32,351 nt of DNA, taken from positions 1 to 32,351 of the forward strand of contig CAMUYR010000039.1 in assembly GCA_947164965.1 (NCBI GenBank). Direction: 5' to 3'. Made by a program: the position numbers and the translations under genes. The notes below the pieces were generated by a model. The model worked only from the letters and a program-made list of their open reading frames with translations, had not been told where the DNA came from and ran no database searches. Origin of the DNA: an uncultured Prevotella sp. Lineage in GTDB: Bacteria > Bacteroidota > Bacteroidia > Bacteroidales > Bacteroidaceae. Below are positions 8,056-15,896 of the stretch, one piece after another. Every line of letters starts with the position of its first letter. Positions within the stretch are counted from its first letter, which is position 1.

Positions 8056-8661
8056 TGCTTTCTCCAGCACCTTCAGTCCTTTCTCTGTGCAGAAACCACG
8101 CAGAGGAACCAACAGCAAGTTGCTGAACAAGTCGCGGAAACTATAATCACGGTATAGTCCTTTCGACTGTATATGCCGTTCTATGGCGTCAAAAAGGTTA
8201 GGCAACAAATCATAGTTGATATCCTTACGGAAATAGCCTTCTTCAACACCACGCAACAGGAAGGAGCGCAGATTCTCGTTTGACTGATGGTGTTTTTCTT
8301 CCAAATAAGAAACAATGCGAGGATATTTCTGGATATCGGTATAGAATTGCATACAAACTACCTGCGATTCCTTAGCCTGCAGACCATAGGCATAGATAAT
8401 GATGTCCATTACATTATGATCAACGGCATAGTTTTTCTGCACCTCCATTCTATTTTTATAATACCTGGTGATGCTCTGAAACACCAGTTCCTCCTTGTCC
8501 GTATATAATTCATAAAGAGTGCGTTTGGAAATAGACAACACCGTTGCGATATCATCCATTTTCACGGCACGAATACCCTTCTCTGTAAATGCTTTCAGAG
8601 CAGCCTCCAGAATTTTATCTCTCAGCGAATTACGATAAGATGTCTCTTTTATTTCCTGCAT
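8047..8661 (-). CDS. TetR/AcrR-family transcriptional regulator
   Basis: The N-terminal 60 residues form a typical TetR DNA-binding domain: ILEAALKAFTEKGIRAVKMD, then the helix-turn-helix IATVLSISKRTLYELYTDKEEL. The remaining part (to residue 204) is helical and diverse, as expected for the ligand-binding and dimer domain. The ligand cannot be told from the sequence. The gene is divergent from the malic enzyme gene, so self-regulation and control of maeB are both possible. No transporter lies next to it, which is unlike the classic efflux arrangement. Confidence 0.92.
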   Translation of the reverse strand: MQEIKETSYRNSLRDKILEAALKAFTEKGIRAVKMDDIATVLSISKRTLYELYTDKEELVFQSITRYYKNRMEVQKNYAVDHNVMDIIIYAYGLQAKESQVVCMQFYTDIQKYPRIVSYLEEKHHQSNENLRSFLLRGVEEGYFRKDINYDLLPNLFDAIERHIQSKGLYRDYSFRDLFSNLLLVPLRGFCTEKGLKVLEKAEF

Positions 8662-8678
8662 AAGTATTTATTTTGATG

Positions 8679-8686
8679 CAAAGATA
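8679..8686 (-). promoter_or_regulatory. -7 promoter box of the TetR gene
   Basis: Minus-strand TATCTTTG matches TAnnTTTG and lies 17 bases upstream of the start codon. Confidence 0.75.
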
Positions 8687-8700
8687 ATAAAAAGTTTCAA

Positions 8701-8715
8701 AAAACTGCATGTTTT
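8701..8715. promoter_or_regulatory. Possible operator between tetR and maeB
   Basis: Inverted repeat AAAAC-TGCAT-GTTTT lies between the divergent -7 boxes, where the maeB -33 element would be. It is short and AT-rich, so it may be chance. It is listed as the best candidate site for the neighbouring TetR protein. Confidence 0.25.
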
Positions 8716-8729
8716 CGGCTAGTTTTTAT

Positions 8730-8737
8730 TAATTTTG
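8730..8737 (+). promoter_or_regulatory. -7 promoter box of the malic enzyme gene
   Basis: TAATTTTG matches the -7 consensus 42 bases upstream of the start codon. No TTTG is found at the -33 position. Confidence 0.65.
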
Positions 8738-8779
8738 CGCACGGAAAAGAAAATTATATCAAAATAATACGCGTTTAGT

Positions 8780-11080
8780 ATGGTGAAAATTTCCAAAGAA
8801 GCCGCCCTCGAGTATCATGAGTCAGGGCGTCCTGGTAAGATTGAAGTAAAGCCTACCAAGGCCTATCGTACACAAACAGACCTCTCGCTGGCTTATTCGC
8901 CTGGAGTGGCTTATCCCTGTCTTGAGATTCAGCAGAATCCTGACGATGCCTACAAGTATACCGATAAGGGCAATCTTGTAGCTGTCATCAGCAACGGTAC
9001 TGCAGTTCTTGGCTTGGGCGATATCGGTGCCATGAGCGGAAAGCCTGTGATGGAAGGTAAGGGATTGCTCTTTAAGATCTATGGTGGTATCGACGTGTTC
9101 GATATCGAGGTCGATGAGAAAGACCCTGAGAAGTTCTGCGAGGCTGTCGAGCGAATTGCTCCCACCTTTGGCGGTATCAATCTTGAAGATATCAAGGCGC
9201 CTGAGTGTTTCTATATTGAGGAGCGTCTGAAGCGAACGCTGGATATTCCTGTGATGCACGACGACCAGCACGGCACGGCTATTATCTCTGCCGCCGGTCT
9301 GAAGAATGCCTTGGAGGTTTGCGGCAAGGATATTTCCAAAGTCCGCATTGTCGTGAACGGTGCCGGTGCAGCAGCTATCTCCTGCACCAAGCTCTATATG
9401 GCCATTGGTGCCCAGAAGGAGAACATCGTGATGCTCGATTCCAAGGGTGTCATCTCTACCAGCCGTCAGGACCTGAACGAGCAGAAGCGCTTCTTTGCCA
9501 CCAGCCGTACCGACATCCACACATTGGAAGAGGCCGTTCGCGGTGCTGATGTCTTTGTAGGTCTGTCGAAGGGTAACGTGCTGTCGAAGGATATGGTTCG
9601 CTCGATGGCCGGCAATCCCATCATCTTCGCACTCGCCAATCCTGTTCCCGAAATCAGTTATGAGGATGCGATGGAAGCCCGTCCCGACGTTCTGATGTCA
9701 ACCGGTCGCACCGACTATCCCAACCAGATTAACAATGTCATCGGTTTCCCATATATCTTCCGCGGTGCGTTGGACGTTCACGCCACAGCCATCAACGAAG
9801 AGATGAAGCTGGCTGCCGTTCACGCCATTGCCGACTTGGCCAAACAGCCCGTTCCTGACGTGGTGAACGACGTCTACAAGGTCAACAATCTGACCTTCGG
9901 ACGCAACTATTTCATTCCGAAGCCTGTCGACCCACGACTCATCACCGAGGTTTCTGCTGCCGTAGCAAAGGCTGCCATAGAAAGTGGCGTGGCTCGCAAG
10001 ACCATCAATAACTGGGACGAATACAAGCGTTCGCTCTCGTTGCTGCTGGGCCAGGAAACCAAGCTTACTCAGAATCTCTACGCCACCGCCTCTGCCCATC
10101 CGCAGCGCGTGGTCTTTGCCGAGGCTGTTCACCCCACCATGCTGAAGGCCGCTGCCCAGGCTCATGCTGAAGGCATCTGCCATCCTATCCTGCTGGGTAA
10201 CGACGAGGTGATTATGAAGCTGGCCAAAAAGCTGGACCTGAATATCGACGGTATCGAGATTGTCAACTTGCGCCATCCCAGCGAGCAGGAGCGTCGTGAG
10301 CGCTATGCCCGCATATTGACGGAGAAGCGCCAGCGCGACGGATACACCTTCCAGGAGGCTAACGACAAGATGTTCGAGCGCAACTATTTCGGAATGATGA
10401 TGGTCGAGACCGGCGAGGCCGATGCCTATATCACAGGTCTTTACACTAAGTATTCCAACACCATCAAGGTTGTCAACGAGGTCATCGGCATCCGTCCCGA
10501 ATACAAGCATTTTGGGGCCATGCACATCATCAACTCGCCTAAGGGCACGCTGTACATTGCCGACACGCTGGTCAACGAGAATCCTGATACCGACACGCTC
10601 ATCGATATTGCCAAGCTGGCAGCTACCTCGGTGCGCTTCTTCAACGAGAAGCCTGTCGTCGCCATGATGAGCCACTCTAACTTCGGTTCTTCGCAGAGCG
10701 ACGGCGCCCACAAGGTACGCCATGCGGTGGAATATATGCAGGAGCACTTCCCCGATCTGGCCATCGATGGTGAGCTGCAGCTGGGCTTCGCTTTGGATCG
10801 CGAGTTGCGCGACGAGCAGTATCCGTTCACGCGTCTCTACGGCAAGGATGTCAACACGCTGGTATTCCCCAACCTGACTTCTGCCCGCTCATCTTATAAG
10901 ATGTTGCAGATGTTGGATGCCGACGTCGAGATTATCGGCCCGATTCAGATGGGTCTGAACAAACCTATCCACTTCATCGATTTCGGAGCTTCCGTTCGCG
11001 ATATCGTCAATATCGTGGCCGTGGCCACCATCGATGCTTACGTCGATAAGATTAAGAATCGCATCAACGCATACAAATAA
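8780..11080 (+). CDS. maeB: NADP-type malic enzyme with phosphotransacetylase-like domain
   Basis: The enzyme converts malate to pyruvate and CO2 with reduction of NAD(P). Residues 1 to about 425 are the malic enzyme part: [12 protein letters not shown], the metal-site DDQHGTAI, and the dinucleotide loop [13 protein letters not shown]. Residues from about 430 to 766 resemble phosphate acetyltransferase ([20 protein letters not shown] core, [40 protein letters not shown]). This two-domain form of 766 residues is the MaeB layout. In known members the C-terminal part is regulatory, sensing acetyl-CoA, and not a working transacetylase. It links C4 acids to pyruvate in a succinate-forming anaerobe. 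Confidence 0.96.
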   Translation: MVKISKEAALEYHESGRPGKIEVKPTKAYRTQTDLSLAYSPGVAYPCLEIQQNPDDAYKYTDKGNLVAVISNGTAVLGLGDIGAMSGKPVMEGKGLLFKIYGGIDVFDIEVDEKDPEKFCEAVERIAPTFGGINLEDIKAPECFYIEERLKRTLDIPVMHDDQHGTAIISAAGLKNALEVCGKDISKVRIVVNGAGAAAISCTKLYMAIGAQKENIVMLDSKGVISTSRQDLNEQKRFFATSRTDIHTLEEAVRGADVFVGLSKGNVLSKDMVRSMAGNPIIFALANPVPEISYEDAMEARPDVLMSTGRTDYPNQINNVIGFPYIFRGALDVHATAINEEMKLAAVHAIADLAKQPVPDVVNDVYKVNNLTFGRNYFIPKPVDPRLITEVSAAVAKAAIESGVARKTINNWDEYKRSLSLLLGQETKLTQNLYATASAHPQRVVFAEAVHPTMLKAAAQAHAEGICHPILLGNDEVIMKLAKKLDLNIDGIEIVNLRHPSEQERRERYARILTEKRQRDGYTFQEANDKMFERNYFGMMMVETGEADAYITGLYTKYSNTIKVVNEVIGIRPEYKHFGAMHIINSPKGTLYIADTLVNENPDTDTLIDIAKLAATSVRFFNEKPVVAMMSHSNFGSSQSDGAHKVRHAVEYMQEHFPDLAIDGELQLGFALDRELRDEQYPFTRLYGKDVNTLVFPNLTSARSSYKMLQMLDADVEIIGPIQMGLNKPIHFIDFGASVRDIVNIVAVATIDAYVDKIKNRINAYK

Positions 11081-11102
11081 GACGTTACAGATTAGACAAA
11101 AA

Positions 11103-11137
11103 AAATAGGGCGCTGTGTTTTTACAGTCGCCCTATTT
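11103..11137. terminator. Hairpin terminator between maeB and the beta-helix lipoprotein gene
   Basis: A GC-rich stem (11103-11116 with 11123-11137, one bulged base) has a T-rich loop. Its right arm includes the stop codon and last codons of the convergent lipoprotein gene, so one structure can serve both genes. Confidence 0.75.
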
Positions 11138-12425
11138 CTAGTTTGAATGCCGGCGATATGGAATCCATCTGGAATTCGTAGAACAGATTATCCTCGTCTA
11201 TATTCCGGAAATGCTTGATACCTTGAACTGAATCCTTGGGTGTTTCCCATAGTATTCGTTCAAAGTGCTCGGCATCGTCGATACTGTCTGTGCGCAGGAT
11301 GCAGTCGGCAAAATGATAGTTGAAGGCGTTCAGTGTGTCGGTCTTTAAACCCATAAAGACATCGGCGTCATAGCCCGTCACCAGCGTCTTCTGACAGTCG
11401 ATGTTCAGGTCGCTGAGAAGGTTGCCGAAGACCAGCGCGGCACCGCGGTCAGCCGAGAACGGATAGAACTGGGCCAGCGTCGTGCGAGTCACCTTGACCG
11501 TTCCGCCGTCAACAGCCAGACAGATGCCCTGGGCGTTCGAAAACTGGCAATAGTCGATATCCACCTTCGATTGATAGGCAAGCAGCCCGTTGCCGCGACT
11601 ATTGTGCACGATGCAGTTCGTCATCGTCAGGTCCGTGCTGTCGCAGAACAGCGCGCCCATAGCGTTGCGGATTTCGCAGTTGGTCAGCACATTATTCTTC
11701 GAACCGGACCTCATCTTCACCCCGCCCCACTGTCCGCTGATGCGATCGTAGGGCAGATAGTCGAACATGCGATCCAGACGGTCGCCGCGCAGAATGGTGT
11801 TCTCCGCCTGCAGACTGCCTTTCACCAAGATGCCCGCATTGTCGTGGAAATAGAGCGTCGTGCCCTCCAGCCGCAGCGTGGCATTCTCAGCCACCTCGAT
11901 GCCGTCGCCATAGATGACGATAGGCAGCGTGCTCGATATCGTGGTGTCGCGCTCCACCAGCAGATTCTCTATCTTCAGCGCGTCCCAGCTCCAGGCGCGC
12001 AGATTCACTTTCTGCACCGTGCCGCTCTCCAGCGTAAACAGCAGATTATCCTCTACCAGCTGCGGGTCGATAGCGTGATTCTCGCGCGTAGTCACCTCTA
12101 CAAACACCAGGATACTGTCGCCCTTGCGAACCTCAAGATTGGTGACCACCGGATCCAGAAATTCGCCGTCCACGTTCACTCGGAATCCCGACTGATTACC
12201 GCGCTCCAGCCTGACATTGTTCAGTCGCAAGCCGTCGGAGTTGTGGTTGTGCACCCAGAACGAATAAGTAGAGGATGGAACACCGCTGAACAGCGTGTCC
12301 AACTTGATAGTATCAGCATCAAACGACAACAGCGAACGGCTGTCCGTCGTAAACGAGTCGTTGTCAGAGCAGGCCGACAACAGCGCTGCTATGGTGATTA
12401 CAAAAAAGAAAAGTCGTCTCATCAT
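11121..12425 (-). CDS. Lipoprotein with right-handed beta-helix repeats
   Basis: A signal peptide with lipobox LLSAC (cysteine at residue 19) marks a lipoprotein, probably placed in the outer membrane. Residues about 30-160 look like a beta-sandwich module (VWVHNHNSDGLRLNNVRL-like strands, ending LRAWSWDAL). From about 170 to 400 there are repeated strand-turn units (ILVKGSLQAENTILRG, NVLTNCEIRNAMGALFCDS, LTMTNCIVHNSRGNGLLAYQ) typical of a right-handed parallel beta-helix. No catalytic motif was recognised, so enzyme activity is not claimed. The start codons ATG 12425 and 12422 sit in the loop of a hairpin. Confidence 0.85.
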   Translation of the reverse strand: MMRRLFFFVITIAALLSACSDNDSFTTDSRSLLSFDADTIKLDTLFSGVPSSTYSFWVHNHNSDGLRLNNVRLERGNQSGFRVNVDGEFLDPVVTNLEVRKGDSILVFVEVTTRENHAIDPQLVEDNLLFTLESGTVQKVNLRAWSWDALKIENLLVERDTTISSTLPIVIYGDGIEVAENATLRLEGTTLYFHDNAGILVKGSLQAENTILRGDRLDRMFDYLPYDRISGQWGGVKMRSGSKNNVLTNCEIRNAMGALFCDSTDLTMTNCIVHNSRGNGLLAYQSKVDIDYCQFSNAQGICLAVDGGTVKVTRTTLAQFYPFSADRGAALVFGNLLSDLNIDCQKTLVTGYDADVFMGLKTDTLNAFNYHFADCILRTDSIDDAEHFERILWETPKDSVQGIKHFRNIDEDNLFYEFQMDSISPAFKLEIGRL

Positions 12426-12446
12426 ACATTAGATAAAACGACTTTT
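12402..12446 (-). terminator. Terminator-like hairpin enclosing the lipoprotein start codon
   Basis: On the minus strand a 9-bp stem (12446-12438 with 12417-12409, AAAAGTCGT/ACGACTTTT) is followed by a U-rich run at 12408-12402. It begins 18 bases after the rubrerythrin stop codon. The 20-base loop holds the initiation region of the downstream lipoprotein gene. Confidence 0.65.
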
Positions 12447-12464
12447 TCCTTTATTTATTGTGGA

Positions 12465-13022
12465 CTACTTGCCAAAATAACGCTTCAGCAGTCCGGCAAA
12501 GCCTGCACCATGACGGGCTTCGTCCTTAGCCATCTCGTGAACGGTGTCGTGAATGGCGTCAAAACCGGCAGCCTTGGCATTCTTGGCAATGCGGAACTTA
12601 TCCTCGCAAGCACCAGCCTCGGCAGCAGCACGCTTCTCCAGATTGGTCTTCGTATCCCAAACGCACTCGCCCAGCAGCTCAGCGAAACGGCTGGCGTGAT
12701 CGGCTTCCTCGAAAGCATAGCGCTTGAAAGCCTCGGCAATCTCGGGATAACCCTCGCGATCGGCCTGACGGGCCATAGCCAGATACATGCCTACCTCGCC
12801 ACACTCACCATTAAAGTGGTTGCGCAGGTCCTGAATCATCTCCTCGCTGACACCCTCGGGCTTGCCGTCGCCAATGCGATGAACGGTAGCATAGGTTGTC
12901 TCGCCCTCATCCTTCAGTTCAGAGAACTTAGAGGCTGGAGCCTTACAGATGGGGCACTTCTCTGGAGCTGCATCGCCTTCATAGATATATCCACAAACGG
13001 CGCAAATAAACTTTTTCTTCAT
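12465..13022 (-). CDS. Reverse rubrerythrin (rubredoxin domain first)
   Basis: Residues 1-38 form a rubredoxin-like iron site ([10 protein letters not shown] and CPICKAP). Residues about 55-185 are a ferritin-like di-iron four-helix domain with glutamates and the two ExxH motifs, EEADH and DEARH. Classical rubrerythrin has the rubredoxin domain at the C-terminus, so this is the reversed form known in anaerobes. It reduces hydrogen peroxide to water with electrons from NAD(P)H-linked carriers and protects oxygen-sensitive enzymes in the cytoplasm. Length is 185 residues. It has its own promoter, and a terminator-like hairpin separates it from the lipoprotein gene. Confidence 0.93.
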   Translation of the reverse strand: MKKKFICAVCGYIYEGDAAPEKCPICKAPASKFSELKDEGETTYATVHRIGDGKPEGVSEEMIQDLRNHFNGECGEVGMYLAMARQADREGYPEIAEAFKRYAFEEADHASRFAELLGECVWDTKTNLEKRAAAEAGACEDKFRIAKNAKAAGFDAIHDTVHEMAKDEARHGAGFAGLLKRYFGK

Positions 13023-13076
13023 AATTTCTTAAAGCATTTGTTTAGTTAGTAATGAGTTTAATTGATCTCTTGTTTG

Positions 13077-13108
13077 CAAAGATAAACATTCTTTTCCGAA
13101 CTACCAAC
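13077..13108 (-). promoter_or_regulatory. Promoter of the rubrerythrin gene
   Basis: Minus-strand TATCTTTG (13077-13084) with GTTG (13105-13108) 20 bases upstream gives a near-consensus promoter. The predicted leader is about 50 bases. Confidence 0.75.
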
Positions 13109-13165
13109 TTTTTCCCGTTGTTTTTTCTACGACAAGCAAAAAAACGACCTCTATACAGAATAAGA

Positions 13166-14980
13166 CTACTTCACCAACAACTTGCGGCCACCAATAATAT
13201 AGAGGCCCTTATCTGTATTACCGACACGAGTGCCATTAAGCCGGTAGGCCTTGGCATTGCCCTCATGAGCCTTTAGGGCTGGGTCATTGCGGATTGATGT
13301 ATCATCTCCTTCGCCGCTCTGTTCTTCGCCGAAGATGCCGACCAAGGCCGACTTGTAATTGTCGATGGCATTGCCCAACACGGTGTCGTAGGCAGAGTCG
13401 GTATCATCGTTGCCAACGTTGTCCTTGAAGGTATAAGTGAAGTCGCCATGACTCATGCGGCCTGCACCATAGTAACCCGTCACGAGGGCCGGAACATCGG
13501 CAACAGCAACAGGCGAATAGGTGTACATGAGCGAAGCATTAGTATCGAAATTGTCATACTTCGAGCCACCTTGTCTGGCAACTTCCGTCTCGGGCACCTG
13601 CTCTTCGCGAGTGTCTGTTTCGTAGGCATCATAGCCTGTAGATGCGGGATTGTTCTGAGTATAATACCTGAAGTTGGCAATCGTCTTGTCGAAGTAATTA
13701 CCGAAGGCCTTGACCATGCCACCAGTCTCGCCTGAGAAGGTGCCGTCACCCAGAGCGTCGGTGCCCTGCTGCGACGAGAGAATGGGCTTTTTGGTCTTCA
13801 GGAAGTAGTTGTTCTCGACAAAGACTGAGGCACCGGCGGCAGCTCCTACGCCATATTTGGCCACGTTGTCGAAGTAGTTGTTCCATACATGAACACTCAT
13901 GGTGCGCACGCGCGGATGGCGCGAGTCAGAGTGGTCGAACCAGTTGTGGTCGTAAGAAATGTAGTTGGGACCGCTCTCACTCTTCATACCGAACATATTG
14001 CTCTTGCCGGTATCCCAGAAGCGGTTGTATGATATAGTGATATACTTCGAGTCCGACTTGACATCACATGCACCGTCGCCTTTGGCATGGTCGCCTTTAC
14101 CGTTTGGACCATAGAAGAAGTCGTTATGGTGAATCCAAATATTCGAATTGTCGGTATCGAGCGACAGACCATCGTCCATGCAGCGCATGATGCCGATGTT
14201 GCGGAACTCGACACCCTTCGCATTGCGCACCAGGAAGCCGAAGCCCCTGACGGTTGCGTCGTCACCGATACCTTCGAAGGTCAGATTCAGTTCAGAGTCG
14301 GCTTTGCGACCTTTTACCTGAAGGCCCTCTTGAGAGCTGCTGATTTTGTCCAGGTCGCCCTTCTCGACCAGACCGATAAAGCGGAAGGCGATAGGCGTCT
14401 TGTCCTGCCCTTTCTGATAGGCATCGATAATGCTCTGGATGCCCACGCAGGGATTGCTATTGGCACCTGCCACCGTTGTGGAGATGGTCTTTGCCGTGTT
14501 TTTGGTGACATACAACACCTTGGCATTCTCCTTCAGCGTGCCGTCACTATTATAAGCTCCAGGCGCATAGCCGTTCATAAAGGCAAAGCCTTCGCGACTG
14601 TAGTTCCTGACAGCCATATCGGTCGCTTCGTTGGCCTGATCGGTGAGTTCAGCCCCCGCTTCATTGACGGGCACAATCCTCATGGCATAAGTACCAGCCT
14701 TCAGCCCCACCATGTCTGCACGACCGTAGCTGCCATAGTTGCGAACCAGCGCGAGGTCAATCTGGGTAAAGTCTTCATATTGCCCACCTTTGATGTAAAC
14801 ATGATAGCCCTTGGCACTCTCCATCAGACCAAACTTCACGTAGGCCGACTCTAACCAGCCGCGGGCCTCAGTAATCTGAACGATACCGTCACGATTAGCA
14901 AAACTGCCATCGGCAACATCTCCTGCCTTAGCCAGCAACGCCACGCAGAAAATCAATCCAATAATCAGTATTTTTTTCAT
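13166..14980 (-). CDS. Secreted pectate lyase, polysaccharide lyase family 1
   Basis: A signal peptide (MKKILIIGLIFCVALLAKA) precedes a fibronectin-like strand-rich module (about residues 30-125) and a PL1 beta-helix domain (about 140-460). Hallmarks are NIWIHHNDF, the calcium-site aspartates in GDGACDVKSDSKYITISYN, and DSRHPRVRTM near residue 350, holding the catalytic arginine. The enzyme should cleave polygalacturonate by beta-elimination. The C-terminus carries a short strand-rich tail ending KGLYIIGGRKLLVK, a pattern common at the ends of secreted Prevotella proteins and similar to type IX secretion sorting tails. The whole protein has 604 residues. A CE12-type esterase gene lies 1.4 kb away. 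Confidence 0.93.
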   Translation of the reverse strand: MKKILIIGLIFCVALLAKAGDVADGSFANRDGIVQITEARGWLESAYVKFGLMESAKGYHVYIKGGQYEDFTQIDLALVRNYGSYGRADMVGLKAGTYAMRIVPVNEAGAELTDQANEATDMAVRNYSREGFAFMNGYAPGAYNSDGTLKENAKVLYVTKNTAKTISTTVAGANSNPCVGIQSIIDAYQKGQDKTPIAFRFIGLVEKGDLDKISSSQEGLQVKGRKADSELNLTFEGIGDDATVRGFGFLVRNAKGVEFRNIGIMRCMDDGLSLDTDNSNIWIHHNDFFYGPNGKGDHAKGDGACDVKSDSKYITISYNRFWDTGKSNMFGMKSESGPNYISYDHNWFDHSDSRHPRVRTMSVHVWNNYFDNVAKYGVGAAAGASVFVENNYFLKTKKPILSSQQGTDALGDGTFSGETGGMVKAFGNYFDKTIANFRYYTQNNPASTGYDAYETDTREEQVPETEVARQGGSKYDNFDTNASLMYTYSPVAVADVPALVTGYYGAGRMSHGDFTYTFKDNVGNDDTDSAYDTVLGNAIDNYKSALVGIFGEEQSGEGDDTSIRNDPALKAHEGNAKAYRLNGTRVGNTDKGLYIIGGRKLLVK

Positions 14981-15000
14981 ATTCGATAGATATTACTGCG

Positions 15001-15008
15001 CAAATATA
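15001..15008 (-). promoter_or_regulatory. -7 promoter box of the pectate lyase gene
   Basis: Minus-strand TATATTTG matches the consensus, 20 bases upstream of the start codon. An ATTG 18 bases further upstream is a weak -33 candidate. Confidence 0.7.
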
Positions 15009-15056
15009 GGCATTATTTTGCAGAATCAATGTAAATCGGCAGAATATTTGCGATTT

Positions 15057-15146
15057 TTATGCCTTGTGGTTATAAAACCTGACGAGAACTGCAACAATGA
15101 CAAACGCCAGCAGAAACTCAAGAGCAACGATAAAAATGTAAGTCAT
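15057..15146 (-). CDS. 29-residue single-helix membrane peptide downstream of the B12-switch flavodoxin gene
   Basis: A complete frame (ATG at 15146-15144, TAA at 15059-15057) encodes 29 residues: MTYIF, then a hydrophobic stretch (IVALEFLLAFVIVAVLV) with one glutamate, then the basic and polar end RFYNHKA. This is the make-up of a one-helix inner-membrane microprotein with its positive end in the cytoplasm. It starts 25 bases after the flavodoxin-like gene stops, on the same strand, so both probably share the cobalamin-riboswitch transcript. I do not recognise a family. Its size recalls accessory peptides of transporters, but that is only analogy. No strong Shine-Dalgarno is seen, as is common in this phylum. 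Confidence 0.6.
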   Translation of the reverse strand: MTYIFIVALEFLLAFVIVAVLVRFYNHKA

Positions 15147-15171
15147 ATTTGGTTATGGTTTAAGTGTTTCA

Positions 15172-15573
15172 TTATAAGTTAGGAGATATCGCACAAACCC
15201 AATTGTCCAGGTTCCATTCTGGTGTACCTGCATACAGTTGGTCACCAACCAGATGGGCACCACTCTTCTTAAGCTCACTGCAGAAGTCATGGGCATTTGT
15301 GGCGTTATCCTGCCGGTTGCCCAATGCCACGAAAACGGCTATGTTTTTGCCACATAGACTGGTGCCACGCAACAACTGGCTGGCATACTGCCAATGCGGA
15401 GTCAGCAAGCCATCAGATTGAAACTCGACGGCAAGAACAAAGCTCTGGCTGTTCTCCACCTGTCTGTTGTTCATACTCTGGACACTGACTGTCTCAGCAC
15501 CCAGCTTGTCGGCTATTTCTTCAGCAATAGCCTGACAACTGTCGTACACGACGACGATTGATTCATGTTTCAT
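15172..15573 (-). CDS. Short flavodoxin-like protein under a cobalamin riboswitch
   Basis: The 133-residue protein follows the flavodoxin fold: first strand and helix (SIVVVYDSCQAIAEEIADKL), a middle strand (FVLAVEFQSDGLL), then KNIAVFVALGNRQDNATNAH and FCSELKKSGAHLVGDQ, which align with flavodoxin [20 protein letters not shown] and the strand after it. The usual TGNT phosphate-binding loop after the first strand is missing, about four residues being absent, and the C-terminal helix is short. FMN binding is therefore doubtful. I chose ATG 15573; an in-frame ATG at 15582 would add three residues. Control by a B12 riboswitch suggests it acts in cobalamin reduction or replaces a B12-dependent step. 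Both are inference. Confidence 0.78.
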   Translation of the reverse strand: MKHESIVVVYDSCQAIAEEIADKLGAETVSVQSMNNRQVENSQSFVLAVEFQSDGLLTPHWQYASQLLRGTSLCGKNIAVFVALGNRQDNATNAHDFCSELKKSGAHLVGDQLYAGTPEWNLDNWVCAISPNL

Positions 15574-15632
15574 AATCCACAAAAAATTTTATTGCGCCTC
15601 ACGCCCTTACATCGAGGACATTCAGCAGATTA

Positions 15633-15797
15633 CCGACAAAGGCTGGTCTTCAGACTTCACTCCACTACCAAGCGCCTTCTCAAGCAAATGCTCAATGGCG
15701 TTTATGCTTAGTAGCCATAACGGAGCTCACTGCTGCGGGACAGTCGGAGATTCTCACTCACATTCCCAATTAAGCACAGCTAAGTGCACCTTTACGG
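15633..15797 (-). ncRNA. Cobalamin (B12) riboswitch aptamer
   Basis: Read on the minus strand, the leader contains the conserved cobalamin aptamer elements in order: GGTGC near 15790, GGGAATGTGAGTGAGAATCT, CCGACTGTCCCGCAGCAGTG (15733-15752), GCCATTGAGC, GAGAAGGCG, and the B12 box AGTCTGAAGACCAGCC (15641-15656). A closing P1 stem pairs 15789-15797 with 15633-15643. The promoter lies just upstream and the flavodoxin-like gene starts about 60 bases downstream. No clear terminator is seen between aptamer and gene, so control of translation start is more likely. Cobalamin normally switches such genes off. Confidence 0.92.
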
Positions 15798-15821
15798 ACA
15801 ACACATTTCTGTATTGCGATA

Positions 15822-15829
15822 CAAAGGTA
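15822..15829 (-). promoter_or_regulatory. -7 promoter box of the riboswitch unit
   Basis: Minus-strand TACCTTTG is a consensus match about 25 bases before the aptamer. A TTTG at 15853-15856 is slightly far (23 bases) for a -33 box. Confidence 0.75.
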
Positions 15830-15883
15830 ATACTTTTTTCTGAATTAAAAAACAAAATGGTGTTTTTTTTCGGAATAAATATT

Positions 15884-15891
15884 TACCTTTG
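15884..15891 (+). promoter_or_regulatory. -7 promoter box directly before the small hypothetical gene
   Basis: TACCTTTG ends only 5 bases before ATG 15897, so the transcript would begin at or just after that codon. This bears on the choice of start codon. Confidence 0.65.
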
Positions 15892-15896
15892 CAAAG

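Noticed and set aside
9698..10747. Minus-strand frame of 349 codons inside the malic enzyme gene
   Set aside because: The opposite strand encodes a clear two-domain malic enzyme; the antisense product has no recognisable fold.
11571..13049. Long plus-strand frame (492 codons) opposite the lipoprotein and rubrerythrin genes
   Set aside because: It runs antisense to two well-recognised proteins, has no family resemblance and no promoter; it is a by-product of codon bias.
15020..15045. Direct repeat GCAGAAT twice, 19 bases apart, upstream of the pectate lyase gene
   Set aside because: Seven bases in AT-rich DNA is likely to be chance, and no matching sites were noticed elsewhere.
15600..15800. 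Possible plus-strand coding region (frame at 15695-16003) over the riboswitch
   Set aside because: The bases are explained by the conserved B12 aptamer on the other strand, and the frame overlaps the hypothetical gene out of register.
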